Source: Pseudomonas reinekei (lineage in GTDB: Bacteria > Pseudomonadota > Gammaproteobacteria > Pseudomonadales > Pseudomonadaceae). From it: DNA of 62,756 nt. The notes under the pieces are model-generated. The model saw only the letters and a program-made list of their open reading frames with translations, did no database searches and had not been told where the DNA came from. Location: positions 1 through 62,756 of the forward strand of contig NZ_MSTQ01000028.1 of the NCBI RefSeq assembly GCF_001945365.1, written 5' to 3'. The first letter of the stretch is position 1, and the number at the start of each line of letters is the position of its first letter. Below, one piece after another: positions 45,092-53,955 of this stretch. The position numbers and the translations under genes were made by a program.

Positions 45092-45865
45092 TCAGCCTTG
45101 ATCACCACCGCCAACCGGCATGACCATGCCGGTAATGTAGGAAGCGTCATCGCTGGCCAGAAACAGAATTGCGCCGGCCTGCTCATCCAGCGTGCCGTAG
45201 CGTTTCATCAGACTGCTCTCGATGGTCTGGTCAACGATCTGCTGATACCAGACTTTCTCTTGCGGGCTCTGCTCGGCGCTGTTGCGCGGAATCACCCGCG
45301 GCGGCGCTTCAGTCCCCCCGGGCGCCGTGGCATTGACCCGCACGCCGCGTCCGGCGGTTTCGAACGCCAGGCAAGCCGTCAATGCATTCACACCGCCCTT
45401 GGCCGCGCCGTAGGGCACGCGATTGACGCTGCGGGTGGCGATGGACGACACGTTGACGATCGCACCACTGCCCTGCTCCAGCATGAACGGCAGTGCGGCG
45501 TGGCAACACCACAGTGTCGGGAACAGCGAACGGCGAACTTCGGCTTCGATCTGCGACGCTTGGTAATGCTCGAAAGGCTTGGCCCAGATTGTCCCGCCGA
45601 CGTTGTTGATCAACACGTCCAGGCGCCCGAAACGCTCTACGGCAGTCTGCATCACCCGATTGCATTCCTCGTATTGCTCAAGATCGGCAGTCAGGGCCAG
45701 GACCTGGCAGTCCGGTGACAATTGTTGCTGCACCTCGAACACCCGCTCGGAACGATCAACCAGAATCAGCCTCGCCCCTTCCGCGGCCATGCGCTCTGCG
45801 ACGCGCCGGCCGATGCCTTGTGCCGCGCCGGTGATCAGCGTGACTCTGTCTGTGAATCTGTCCAT
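45092..45865 (-). CDS. benD: Benzoate cis-diol dehydrogenase BenD
   Basis: 257 residues from ATG 45865. A short-chain dehydrogenase: TLITGAAQGIGRR cofactor loop, NNVGG, catalytic VNVSSIA and YGAAK. It oxidises the 1,2-dihydroxy-cyclohexadiene carboxylate made by BenABC to catechol with loss of CO2 and formation of NADH. Last gene of benABCD, 7 bases after benC. Confidence 0.95.
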   Translation of the reverse strand: MDRFTDRVTLITGAAQGIGRRVAERMAAEGARLILVDRSERVFEVQQQLSPDCQVLALTADLEQYEECNRVMQTAVERFGRLDVLINNVGGTIWAKPFEHYQASQIEAEVRRSLFPTLWCCHAALPFMLEQGSGAIVNVSSIATRSVNRVPYGAAKGGVNALTACLAFETAGRGVRVNATAPGGTEAPPRVIPRNSAEQSPQEKVWYQQIVDQTIESSLMKRYGTLDEQAGAILFLASDDASYITGMVMPVGGGDQG

Positions 45866-45872
45866 CAGCACC

Positions 45873-46886
45873 TCACGCCGCGCTGGCGGCAAATTTTTCG
45901 TAGTAGAAGTTCGCCGGGGCGATGCCTTTTTCGCGAATGAACTGGCTGACCGCTTCGACCATCGGCGGTGGACCGCACAGGTAGACGTCGACATCACCGT
46001 CATTCAAATGCTTTGGCTCGATGTGCTGGGTGACGTAGCCCTTGAGCGGATGCTGGCTCTCAGGGCTGGCGACGCAGGCGCTGAAGGTGAAGTTGGGAAT
46101 GCGCGCGGCGAAGTCTTCCAGGCGGTCGAGTTCCACCAGGTCGAAATCGTGGGTCACGCCATAGATCAGGTGCAACGGGTGATCACTGCCCTGCTCGGCG
46201 ATTTTCTCCAGCATCGCGGTGAACGGCGCCAGCCCGGTGCCACCGGCCAGCAACAGCAACGGGCGGCGGATATCGCGCAGGTAGAAACTGCCAAAGGGAC
46301 CGGCAAGGCTCATGCTGTCGCCCGCCTTGGCCATGCCGGTGAGGAAGCTGCTCATCAACCCGCCCGGCACGTTGCGGATCAGGAAGCTGACCTCGCCGTC
46401 GCGCTGCAACGAGCTGAACGAATAGGCGCGGGTCTGCTCGCTACCGGGAATGCCCAGGTTCACGTACTGCCCCGGCAAGAATGCCAGTTTGCTCAACGCC
46501 TCACCCTTGATCGACAGCGCGATGGTGCTGTCGGACAACTGGCGCACGGCGCTGATGGTCGCGTCATAGCTGGCCTGACGGGTGCGACAGACTTCCGAGG
46601 ACGTTGGCACCCGCACCACGCAATCGCTTTGGGCGCGCATCTGGCAGGTCAGGACAAACCCTTGTTCGGCCTCTTCAGGGCTGAGGGCGTCTTCGATGTA
46701 CTCCTCGCCCAAATCGTATTGCCCGGCTTCGGCAAAGCACTTACAGGTGCCGCAGGCGCCGTCGCGGCAGTCCAGCGGAATGTTGATGCCTTGGCGGTAC
46801 GCGGCATCGGCCACGGTTTCGCCGACGTTGGCGTCGATGAATCGAGTGACGCCGTCTTCAAAATTGAACGCGATGGAATGGGTCAT
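45873..46886 (-). CDS. benC: Benzoate dioxygenase reductase BenC
   Basis: 337 residues from ATG 46886. A plant-type [2Fe-2S] ferredoxin domain (Cys40, Cys45, Cys48, Cys81) is followed by an FAD-binding part (RAYSFSS) and an NAD-binding part (LLLLAGGTGLAPF, LCGPPPMVEAV). It passes electrons from NADH to the BenAB oxygenase. Complete length for the family. Confidence 0.96.
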   Translation of the reverse strand: MTHSIAFNFEDGVTRFIDANVGETVADAAYRQGINIPLDCRDGACGTCKCFAEAGQYDLGEEYIEDALSPEEAEQGFVLTCQMRAQSDCVVRVPTSSEVCRTRQASYDATISAVRQLSDSTIALSIKGEALSKLAFLPGQYVNLGIPGSEQTRAYSFSSLQRDGEVSFLIRNVPGGLMSSFLTGMAKAGDSMSLAGPFGSFYLRDIRRPLLLLAGGTGLAPFTAMLEKIAEQGSDHPLHLIYGVTHDFDLVELDRLEDFAARIPNFTFSACVASPESQHPLKGYVTQHIEPKHLNDGDVDVYLCGPPPMVEAVSQFIREKGIAPANFYYEKFAASAA

Positions 46887-46896
46887 GACGGCCGCC

Positions 46897-47385
46897 TCAC
46901 AAATGGTAAACATCGATGACCTGGCGAACGTAATCGTTCTTCAGGATCACTTTCTTGGCCTTGATCAGCGGGTTTTCTCCGCGCACGTCGAGGGTGTAGA
47001 AACTGCTGCCGAAATAGCTGTCGACGGTTTTGTAGCGAAAGCTCAGGGTGTGCCAGTTGAAGCGCACCTTGCACAGTCCGTCGGCTTGTTCCAGTAGCTC
47101 GATGTTGCTGATGTTGTGGGACGTACGGGTGTCCGGCACGCTGGCGCTGGAGCGCTCGGTCTTGATGCGGAAGATGCGGTCTTCAAGGCCGGTGCGGTTG
47201 CCGTACCAGATCAGCGAGATTTCCCGCTGCGGGTCTTCGGTCAGCTCGTCGTTGTCATCCCAGGACGGCATCCAGTAGGTCGCGTCGGGGGCGTACATTT
47301 CCAGCCATTCGTCCCACTGGCGGTCGTCGAGGTAACGTGCTTCGCGATAAAGGAAGTCGCGCACCGCTTCATAGGAAAGGGTCAT
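46897..47385 (-). CDS. benB: Benzoate dioxygenase small subunit BenB
   Basis: 162 residues from ATG 47385, overlapping the benA stop by 4 bases (ATGA). Beta subunit of the ring-hydroxylating oxygenase: VRDFLYREARYLDDRQWDEW, the YAPDATYWMPSW block and the C-terminal IKAKKVILKNDYV. It packs against BenA and has no metal centre. Confidence 0.96.
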   Translation of the reverse strand: MTLSYEAVRDFLYREARYLDDRQWDEWLEMYAPDATYWMPSWDDNDELTEDPQREISLIWYGNRTGLEDRIFRIKTERSSASVPDTRTSHNISNIELLEQADGLCKVRFNWHTLSFRYKTVDSYFGSSFYTLDVRGENPLIKAKKVILKNDYVRQVIDVYHL

Positions 47386-48746
47386 TGCACGTCCTCCACG
47401 GCGATCAGTTTCGACTGCTCGGCCGCCAGGGCCTTGAGCATGGTCTGCTGCCAATACTTGTGTTGCAGCACGAACAGGCCTTCGTCCTCGGTGCGCACAC
47501 CGCTGAGCAGCGGATGCAGGTCGATTTCCTTCGCGGACTCATCGGCGCCTTCGATCCAGTGTTCGGCCCCCCGGGACATGTCGTTCCAGGTGGTGACGCT
47601 GCCCTGGTAGCTGGTCTGACAGGAGCGAAACTCTTCCAGGTCGTCCGGCGTGGCCATGCCGCTGACGTTGAAGAAGTCTTCGTACTGCCGAATCCGGCTC
47701 GACCGCGCGTGATCGCTCTCGCCCTTCGGCGCGATGCAGTAAATGGTGATTTCCGTACGGTTGACCGAGATCGGCCGGGCGATACGGATCTGCGAGCTGA
47801 ACTGGTCCATCAGATACACGTTCGGGTACAGGCACAGGTTGCGCGAGTTCTCGATCATCCAGTCGGCGCGAGCCTTGCCAAAGTCTTGCGCGAGCTCGTC
47901 GCGACGCTCGTACAGCGGACGGTCCTCGGGGTTGGCCCAACGGGTCCAGAGCAGCATGTGGCCCTTGTCGAAGGAATAGAAACCACCGCCCTGCTTGGCC
48001 CAGCTGCCGGCGCTCATGGTCGGGTTTTCATCACCGGCCTCGCGCTGCTTGCGCTGGTTCTGGGTGGCCGCGTAGTTCCAGTGCACGGAACTGACGTGGT
48101 AGCCGTCGGCACCGTTTTCGGCGGTGAGTTTCCAGTTGCCTTCGTAGATGTAGCTCGAAGAACCGCGCAGCACTTCCAGGCCATCAGCCGACTGATCGAC
48201 GATCATGTCGATGATTTTCGCCGACTCGCCCAGGTGCTCCACCAGCGGCAACACATCGGCCTTGAGGCTGCCGAACAGGAAACCGCGATAGGACTCGAAA
48301 CGCGCCACTTTGGTCAGGTCGTGGGAGCCTTCGCAATTGAAACTCGCCGGGTAACCGGCGTTGGCCGGGTCTTTGACTTTGAGCAGCTTGCCGGAATTGT
48401 TGAAGGTCCAGCCGTGGAACGGGCAGGTGTAGGAGCTTTTGTTGCCGGACTTGTGCCGGCACAGGGTCGAGCCGCGATGACTGCAGGCGTTGATGAAGGC
48501 GTTGAGCACACCGTCCTTGTTGCGCGCGATGAAGATCGACTGGCGCCCCATGGTGGTGGTGTAGAAATCGTTGATATTGGGGATCTGGCTTTCGTGGGCC
48601 AGGTACAGCCAGTTGCCTTCGAAGATGTGCTCCATCTCCAGATCGAACAACCGGGGGTCGGTGAACATCTCGCGCTTGCAGCGATAGACGCCTTTGTTGG
48701 GATCGTCTTCAAGCAGGGAATGCAAATATTCGGGTCGCAGGGTCAT
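47382..48746 (-). CDS. benA: Benzoate 1,2-dioxygenase large subunit BenA
   Basis: 454 residues from ATG 48746 (MTLRPEYLHSLLEDD), behind GGAGGCGG; an ATG 15 bases upstream overlaps that site. Rieske [2Fe-2S] ligands are Cys88, His90, Cys108 and His111. The mononuclear iron motif is DGYHVSSVH. It adds O2 to benzoate to give the cis-diol. First gene of benABCD, driven by a promoter with two BenR sites. Confidence 0.97.
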   Translation of the reverse strand: MTLRPEYLHSLLEDDPNKGVYRCKREMFTDPRLFDLEMEHIFEGNWLYLAHESQIPNINDFYTTTMGRQSIFIARNKDGVLNAFINACSHRGSTLCRHKSGNKSSYTCPFHGWTFNNSGKLLKVKDPANAGYPASFNCEGSHDLTKVARFESYRGFLFGSLKADVLPLVEHLGESAKIIDMIVDQSADGLEVLRGSSSYIYEGNWKLTAENGADGYHVSSVHWNYAATQNQRKQREAGDENPTMSAGSWAKQGGGFYSFDKGHMLLWTRWANPEDRPLYERRDELAQDFGKARADWMIENSRNLCLYPNVYLMDQFSSQIRIARPISVNRTEITIYCIAPKGESDHARSSRIRQYEDFFNVSGMATPDDLEEFRSCQTSYQGSVTTWNDMSRGAEHWIEGADESAKEIDLHPLLSGVRTEDEGLFVLQHKYWQQTMLKALAAEQSKLIAVEDVQ

Positions 48747-48810
48747 GGCTGCCGCCTCCATTGTTATTGTTCAGGCAGGGGTCATGCTAGGACGGGGCAA
48801 TGGGCTGGAC

Positions 48811-48846
48811 TATCCGCGGGGTGCAGACCTTTATCCGTATTGTGCA
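48811..48846 (-). promoter_or_regulatory. Doubled BenR/XylS-type operator before benA
   Basis: On the minus strand two direct copies of TGCA-N6-GGATA occur: TGCACAATACGGATA (48846-48832) and TGCACCCCGCGGATA (48825-48811), 21 bases apart start to start. This is the XylS/BenR half-site consensus TGCA-N6-GGNTA. The proximal copy overlaps the probable -35 box, with a TAGCAT-like -10 about 17 bases on, as in the Pm promoter. Confidence 0.85.
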
Positions 48847-48894
48847 GGGGGCTTGCGGTGTGTCAGGCGCTATCAAGGGTGAATGTGCAGGCCC

Positions 48895-48961
48895 CTTCGC
48901 GAGCAGGCTCGCTCCCACACTGGATCGCGTTACCCCTGTGGGAGCGAGCCTCCTCGCGAAG
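48895..48961. repeat. REP pair (BIME) between benA and benR
   Basis: CTTCGCGAGCAGGCTCGCTC... (48895-48919) and its inverted partner (48937-48961, ending CGCGAAG). These are the common Pseudomonas REP palindromes with the GGGAGCGAGC core. They may form stems in the benR transcript end. Confidence 0.85.
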
Positions 48962-49000
48962 ACGTCGGGTCAGGCGCCATGAATGTTGGACGTGTCGGTT

Positions 49001-49960
49001 TCAATGCCGGCGTTTGAGGGTATCGGACGGCAATTCGCCGAACTGCTTGCGGTAGCTGTCGGAGAACCGCCCCAAGTGCAGGAAGCCGTAATCCATCGCC
49101 ACTTCGGTGACGTTACGCACGTTGCAGGTCGGGTCGCTGAGGCAGGCGTTGATGCGTTCCAGGCGTTTCTGGCGCAGGTAGTTTTTCGGCGTGAGTCCGG
49201 CATTGCGCTCGAACAGGCCATACAGCGAACGCAAGCTCATGTGCGCCTGGCGGGCGAGTTCTTCGCTGTCGATGTCCTGCTTGAGGTTATTGGCGATGTA
49301 ATCGGCAATCGCCTCGAAGGTGGCCGCCTGCGAGCTCAGTTCGAGGCGGCAGACGTTGGTCTTCATCAGGCTGAGCATCTTGCTGACGATGATCTGCGTG
49401 TAATGCTCCTGCACCCTGGGGATCTGTTCGGTGGACTCGGCCTCCTGACAGATCATCGCCAACAGGTTGACGAAACCTTCCAGTTCATCGAGTTGATAAC
49501 GGTTTTCCAGAAACCGCACGCCCTGCCCCGGATAACGCCAGCGCTGCTCATCGCAGACTGACTCAAACAAGCGGGTCGGGACTTTGAGGATGAATTTCTC
49601 GCAATCGGCGGAATAGGTCAGGTCCACCGGATCGTCGGGGTTGATCAGCAGCAATTCGCCAGGCGCAAAGTAATGCTCCTGGCCGTGGCCACGCCACAGG
49701 CAGTTGCCGCGCAGCAACACTTGCAGGTGATAAATACTGTCCAGCGCACCGGACGTCACGCGCACACTGGCTCCGTAGCTGATGCGGCACAGGTCGAGGC
49801 TGGCGAACTTGCGATGGTCAAGGCTGGCCAGCGGACTGCCGGCACGGGGCATGAGAATGCAGTGATTACCGACGTGCTGATTGACGTAGCCGGACACCGC
49901 ATAAGGGTCGGCATGGTCGAACACTCTGCTGCGCTGACTCAACAGTTGAGCTTGCATCAT
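49001..49960 (-). CDS. benR: AraC/XylS-family benzoate regulator BenR
   Basis: 319 residues. An N-terminal sensory part (about 1-200, RISYGASVRVTSGALD) is followed by two HTH motifs (about 215-315, AFEAIADYIANNLKQ-type start, ELARQAHMSLRSLYGLFER, and EVAMDYGFLHLGRFSDSYR with the AraC signature). BenR activates benABCD with benzoate, through the TGCA-N6-GGATA sites before benA. It is transcribed in the same direction as benA, upstream of it. Confidence 0.93.
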   Translation of the reverse strand: MMQAQLLSQRSRVFDHADPYAVSGYVNQHVGNHCILMPRAGSPLASLDHRKFASLDLCRISYGASVRVTSGALDSIYHLQVLLRGNCLWRGHGQEHYFAPGELLLINPDDPVDLTYSADCEKFILKVPTRLFESVCDEQRWRYPGQGVRFLENRYQLDELEGFVNLLAMICQEAESTEQIPRVQEHYTQIIVSKMLSLMKTNVCRLELSSQAATFEAIADYIANNLKQDIDSEELARQAHMSLRSLYGLFERNAGLTPKNYLRQKRLERINACLSDPTCNVRNVTEVAMDYGFLHLGRFSDSYRKQFGELPSDTLKRRH

Positions 49961-50050
49961 CGGGTCACTCTCGTTGTTGTTATACGCTTCGGGCCATTCT
50001 AGAACACTGCATCAGTCGCCAGAGATTTTCCAGACAGCTAACCGAAACCC

Positions 50051-50142
50051 TTGTGGAAGCGAACCTGCTCGCGAAAGCGCAATGTCAGTCAACATTGATG
50101 TTGACGCTGACTCCGTCTTCGCGAGCAGGCTCGCTCCCACAG
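50051..50142. repeat. REP pair between catA and benR
   Basis: TTGTGGAAGCGAACCTGCTC (from 50051) and the inverted CTTCGCGAGCAGGCTCGCTC (50117-50142), the same REP family as at 48895. The first copy has diverged (GAAGCGAACC). Confidence 0.8.
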
Positions 50143-50151
50143 GGCTTGTTG

Positions 50152-51081
50152 TCAGTCTTCCAGTGCGCGAACCCGCTCGTGGCGCTGTTGTTCTTCAGGC
50201 TGGGCAGACGATTGCAGGGTGAAATCGAACTCGATTTCGGCAAAGCGACCGCTCACACCGTAGGCAGCGGCGCGCTGCTGATCGTCGCTGAAGGTGATCT
50301 TGGCGATCAGCTCGTCACGGGTGGCGTAAGCGAAGTCGTCATGCAGGTATTTTTCGCCATCGAGGTTGATCTGCGTCGTCAGGTGGCGATGATCCGGTGC
50401 GGAAATGAAGAAGTGCACGTGCGCCGGACGCTGGCCATGACGGCCCAGTTGATCGAGCAGTTGCTGGGTCGGACCGTCCGGCGGGCAGCCGTAACCCGAC
50501 GGCACGATGCTGCGGAAACGGTAGCGGCCATCGGCGTCGGTGACGATGCGGCGACGCAGGTTGAATTCCGATTGGGCCGGGTCGAAGTACGAGTAGGTAC
50601 CGCCGGTATTGGCGTGCCAGACGTCCACCACGGCACCGGCCAGAGGCTCGCCTGCGGTGTTGAACACGCGGCCTTGCATGAACAGGGTCACACCCGGATC
50701 AACCCCGTCATCCAGGCGCGCTTCGCCTTCGGACAATGGTGCACCCGCCACGTACAGCGGGCCTTCGATGGTACGCGGGGTGCCGCCGGATTTGCCGGCC
50801 TGCTCGTCTTCGGCGTCCATCAGCAGGTCGAGGTAGTGCTCCAGACCAAGACCGGCCACCACCAGTCCGGCTTCCTGACGCGCACCCAGCACGTTCAGGT
50901 AGTTGACCGCTTTCCAGAACTCTTCCGGGGTCACGGCGAGGTCTTCGATGATGTTCACCGAGTCACGCAGGATGCGATAGATCAGCGCCTTGGTCCGTGG
51001 ATTGCCGGCGTCGTTGTGCAGGCCGCTGGCCTCTTCGAGAAAATTCTGGACTTCAGCAGTGTGGGAAATTTTGACGTTCAT
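50152..51081 (-). CDS. catA: Catechol 1,2-dioxygenase CatA
   Basis: 309 residues. An intradiol dioxygenase: helical dimerisation N-terminus, VDVWHANTGGTYSYFD, the Tyr/Tyr/His/His iron site with SIVPSGYGCPPDGPT and RPAHVHFFIS. It splits catechol to cis,cis-muconate with non-haem Fe(III). It is third in catBCA, 54 bases after catC, with AACCACCCA-type spacer and its own ribosome binding site (GGAAACC). Confidence 0.96.
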   Translation of the reverse strand: MNVKISHTAEVQNFLEEASGLHNDAGNPRTKALIYRILRDSVNIIEDLAVTPEEFWKAVNYLNVLGARQEAGLVVAGLGLEHYLDLLMDAEDEQAGKSGGTPRTIEGPLYVAGAPLSEGEARLDDGVDPGVTLFMQGRVFNTAGEPLAGAVVDVWHANTGGTYSYFDPAQSEFNLRRRIVTDADGRYRFRSIVPSGYGCPPDGPTQQLLDQLGRHGQRPAHVHFFISAPDHRHLTTQINLDGEKYLHDDFAYATRDELIAKITFSDDQQRAAAYGVSGRFAEIEFDFTLQSSAQPEEQQRHERVRALED

Positions 51082-51135
51082 TGGGTGGTTTCCTCATCTT
51101 GTAATTATTAGGTTAGCGCGCTGGGCAGGCTGGGC

Positions 51136-51426
51136 TCAGCGGTCGTCGTCACGGATGGAAGATGGATGCCGGCACATCGGGTCGATTTCGATGGCCATGT
51201 ACGGAAACAGCGGCAGTTGCATCAGCAGGTCATGCAGCTCCTGAACGCTGCCGACATCGAACACGCTGTAATTGGCGTAGTGCCCGGCGATGCGCCACAG
51301 GTGACGCCACTTGCCTTGATCTTGCAGGCGCAGGGCAAGGGCTTTTTCGTCAGCCTTCAATTTGGCCGCCGCTTCTGGATTCATGTCGACCGGCAGGTTC
51401 ACAGTCATTTTTACGTGGAACAGCAT
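51136..51426 (-). CDS. catC: Muconolactone isomerase CatC
   Basis: 96 residues from ATG 51426 (MLFHVKMTVNLP), the full length of the decameric enzyme. Motifs: LKADEKALALRLQDQGKWRH and the C-terminal FPYMAIEIDPMCRHPS. It converts muconolactone to 3-oxoadipate enol-lactone. It starts 10 bases after catB. Confidence 0.96.
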   Translation of the reverse strand: MLFHVKMTVNLPVDMNPEAAAKLKADEKALALRLQDQGKWRHLWRIAGHYANYSVFDVGSVQELHDLLMQLPLFPYMAIEIDPMCRHPSSIRDDDR

Positions 51427-51436
51427 AACGCTCTCC

Positions 51437-52585
51437 TCAGGCTTGATGAATGGCGGTGGATGTCTTGTCGCGGCGGAAAAACGCCAGGCGTTCTTCATCC
51501 AGGCTCAGACCCAGACCCGGCGTGTTCGGCACGTGCAGCTCGAAATCGCGGTAGACCAGCGGTTCGCTGAGAATGTCTTCGGTCAACAGCAACGGGCCGA
51601 ACAACTCAGTGTCCCACGCCAGTTTGTTCAGGGTGACGAAGGCGTGCGCCGAGGCCATGGTGCCCAGGCCACCTTCGAGCATGGTGCCGCCGTACAGGGC
51701 GATACCCGCCGCTTCGGCGATAGAGGCAGTGCGCAACACGGCGCGCGGGCCACCATTCTTGGCAATCTTCAGGGCGAACACCGAAGCCGCGCCTTCGCGA
51801 GCCAGGTTGAACGCATCTTCCACGCACTCGATGGACTCGTCGGCCATGATCGGTGCCGGGCTCATGGCGTTCAGACGCGCCATGCCGCCGCGGTTGTTGC
51901 GCGAGATCGGCTGCTCGACCAGGTCGATGCCGTTGGTCCCGAGAATCCGGCAGGCACGCAGCGCGACGGCTTCGTCCCAGGCCTGATTGACGTCGACCCG
52001 GACACTGGCGCGGTCGCCCAGGGCTTTCTTGATCGCAATCACGTGGGCCAGGTCGCGGTTGACCTCGCCGGCACCGATCTTCAATTTGAAGATGCGGTGG
52101 CGACGCAAGTCGAGCATTTTTTCCGCTTCGGCAATGTCTTTTTCGGTATCGCCACTGGCCAGGGTCCAGGCCACTGGCAGCGCATCACGCACCCGGCCGC
52201 CGAGCAGTTCACTGACCGGCAGCCCCAGGCGTTTACCGTGAGCGTCGAGCAGCGCGGTTTCAATCCCCGATTTGGCGAAGGTGTTGCCACGGATGCTGCG
52301 CTCCAGGCGCAACATGGCGGCATTGACGTTGCCGCTGTCCTGGCCGATCAACAGTGGCGCAAAGTGTTTGTCGATGTTGGTCTTGATGCTGTCCGGGCTT
52401 TCGTTGCCGTAGGCCAGACCACCAATGGTGGTGGATTCGCCGATGCCTTCGATGCCGTCGGCGCACCGCACGCGGATGATCACCAGGGTCTGGTTCTGCA
52501 TGGTGTGCATCGCCAGCTTGTGCGGGCGGATGGTCGGCAGATCGACGATGATCGTCTCGATCGACTCAATGGCTGTTGCAAGCAT
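51437..52585 (-). CDS. catB: Muconate cycloisomerase CatB
   Basis: 382 residues from ATG 52585 (MLATAIESIETIIVDLP); a longer open frame would run across the CatR operator. Enolase-superfamily residues: catalytic Lys in FKLKIGAG, metal ligands in VDVNQAW, LVEQPI and MADESI, and a second Lys in FALKIAKNGG. It cyclises cis,cis-muconate to muconolactone. Divergent from catR. Confidence 0.96.
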   Translation of the reverse strand: MLATAIESIETIIVDLPTIRPHKLAMHTMQNQTLVIIRVRCADGIEGIGESTTIGGLAYGNESPDSIKTNIDKHFAPLLIGQDSGNVNAAMLRLERSIRGNTFAKSGIETALLDAHGKRLGLPVSELLGGRVRDALPVAWTLASGDTEKDIAEAEKMLDLRRHRIFKLKIGAGEVNRDLAHVIAIKKALGDRASVRVDVNQAWDEAVALRACRILGTNGIDLVEQPISRNNRGGMARLNAMSPAPIMADESIECVEDAFNLAREGAASVFALKIAKNGGPRAVLRTASIAEAAGIALYGGTMLEGGLGTMASAHAFVTLNKLAWDTELFGPLLLTEDILSEPLVYRDFELHVPNTPGLGLSLDEERLAFFRRDKTSTAIHQA

Positions 52586-52671
52586 TTCGATACCCGTCAG
52601 GTTCTTGAAGTTCTGGAATCGATTCTCGTACGGCTTTTTTCTCGATGCCAATATAGAATTGGTCTGACTTG

Positions 52672-52686
52672 ATACCTTAAAGGTAT
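52672..52686. promoter_or_regulatory. CatR-type palindrome between catB and catR
   Basis: ATACCTTAAAGGTAT is a perfect palindrome of the LysR T-N11-A type. It lies 26 bases before catR and 87 before catB, where CatR binds to repress itself and, with muconate, to activate catBCA. Confidence 0.85.
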
Positions 52687-52712
52687 GCAACCGACTGACT
52701 GCTGGAGGCTCC

Positions 52713-53597
52713 ATGGAACTGCGGCACTTGCGTTATTTCCAGGTATTGGCGCAAACCCTCAACTTCACTCGCGCCGCCGAACTGCTGCACATCGCCCAGC
52801 CGCCCTTGAGCCGGCAAATCCAGCAATTGGAAGATGAACTGGGGGTGATCCTGCTGGAGCGTGGGCGACCACTGAAGTTGACCGACGCCGGACGATTTTT
52901 CCATGAACACTCCACCGCCCTGCTCGAACAGCTGAACAAGATTTGCGACAACACGCGGCGCATCGGGCTGGGGGAAAAAACCTGGCTGGGCATCGGTTTC
53001 GCGCCGTCGACGCTGTACGGCGTGCTTCCGGAACTGATCCGCCGCTTGCGCAGTGGCGAGCCGTTGGAGCTGGAGTTGGGCCTCTCGGAAATGACCACCC
53101 TGCAACAAGTGCAGGCATTGAAGGCCGGACGTATCGATATCGGCTTCGGACGCATCCGTATCGACGACCCGGCTATCGTACAAACCGTACTGACCGAAGA
53201 CCGCCTGGTTGCCGCCCTGCCCGCCGGGCATCCTTTGCTTGCCGGCCCCATCAGCCTGCGCGATCTGGCCAGGGAACCCTTTGTGCTCTACCCCGGCAAC
53301 CCACGCCCCAGCTATGCCGATCACGTCATCGCGCTGTTCGAGTCCTACGGCGTGAGCATCCACGTCGCGCAATGGACCAACGAGCTGCAAACGGCAATTG
53401 GTTTGGTGGGAGCCGGAATCGGGGTCACGCTGGTGCCGGCCTCGGTGCAATTGCTGCACCGCGACGACATCGGCTTCACGCCATTACTGGAAGACAATGC
53501 GACCTCGCCGATCATACTCAGTCGGCGGGTGGGCGATGTGTCGCCGGGCTTGAACCATTGCCTGCGGATGATTGATGAACTGTTGCCGAGGAACTGA
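52713..53597 (+). CDS. catR: LysR-type regulator CatR
   Basis: 294 residues. Winged HTH at about 1-60 (MELRHLRYFQVLAQTLNFTR, AAELLHIAQPPLSRQI) and a substrate-binding domain with GIGFAPSTLYGVLPEL, FGRIRIDDP and GVTLVPASVQLL, as in CatR and BenM. Effector should be cis,cis-muconate. Divergent from catB over a CatR palindrome. Confidence 0.93.
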   Translation: MELRHLRYFQVLAQTLNFTRAAELLHIAQPPLSRQIQQLEDELGVILLERGRPLKLTDAGRFFHEHSTALLEQLNKICDNTRRIGLGEKTWLGIGFAPSTLYGVLPELIRRLRSGEPLELELGLSEMTTLQQVQALKAGRIDIGFGRIRIDDPAIVQTVLTEDRLVAALPAGHPLLAGPISLRDLAREPFVLYPGNPRPSYADHVIALFESYGVSIHVAQWTNELQTAIGLVGAGIGVTLVPASVQLLHRDDIGFTPLLEDNATSPIILSRRVGDVSPGLNHCLRMIDELLPRN

Positions 53598-53603
53598 AAG
53601 CGA

Positions 53604-53843
53604 TCAGCCGGCAAACGCCCGGCGCCCGGCACTCATCTCGGTCCGCAACTCGCCGATCAGCTCGGAGATGGCGCGCACGCTGGTCAGTTGCTCGGTCGAC
53701 ACGCCATCGATCAACAGCTTGACGTCGCCGGAAGCGGGCTCGAAAACCTCGATGCGCAATAGGCCCAGGGTTTCCGTGCACTCACAAGTCAGCGGCTCAA
53801 AACCGGACTCTACGATGTTGCAAAGTACTGAGATAGGAACCAT
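53604..53843 (-). CDS. DUF1652 family protein
   Basis: 79 residues, small and soluble, with FEPLTCECTETLGLLRIEVF and SELIGELRTEMSAGRR. This family is common in Pseudomonas and has no known function. Convergent with catR, 6 bases apart. Confidence 0.8.
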   Translation of the reverse strand: MVPISVLCNIVESGFEPLTCECTETLGLLRIEVFEPASGDVKLLIDGVSTEQLTSVRAISELIGELRTEMSAGRRAFAG

Positions 53844-53955
53844 GGCCGGTGCCTCGGCGACAGTTGATCGGTTTGGATCCGTTTCAGCATAGATCGCCTT
53901 TGCCGATTTTGCGCCAGCGCAAAGTGTTAAATGCCTCTCACTTTGAACAGATTAT

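Noticed and set aside
48895..50142. CRISPR-like appearance of repeated GC-rich stems
   Set aside because: Only two inverted pairs with no regular spacers and no cas genes; they match Pseudomonas REP elements.
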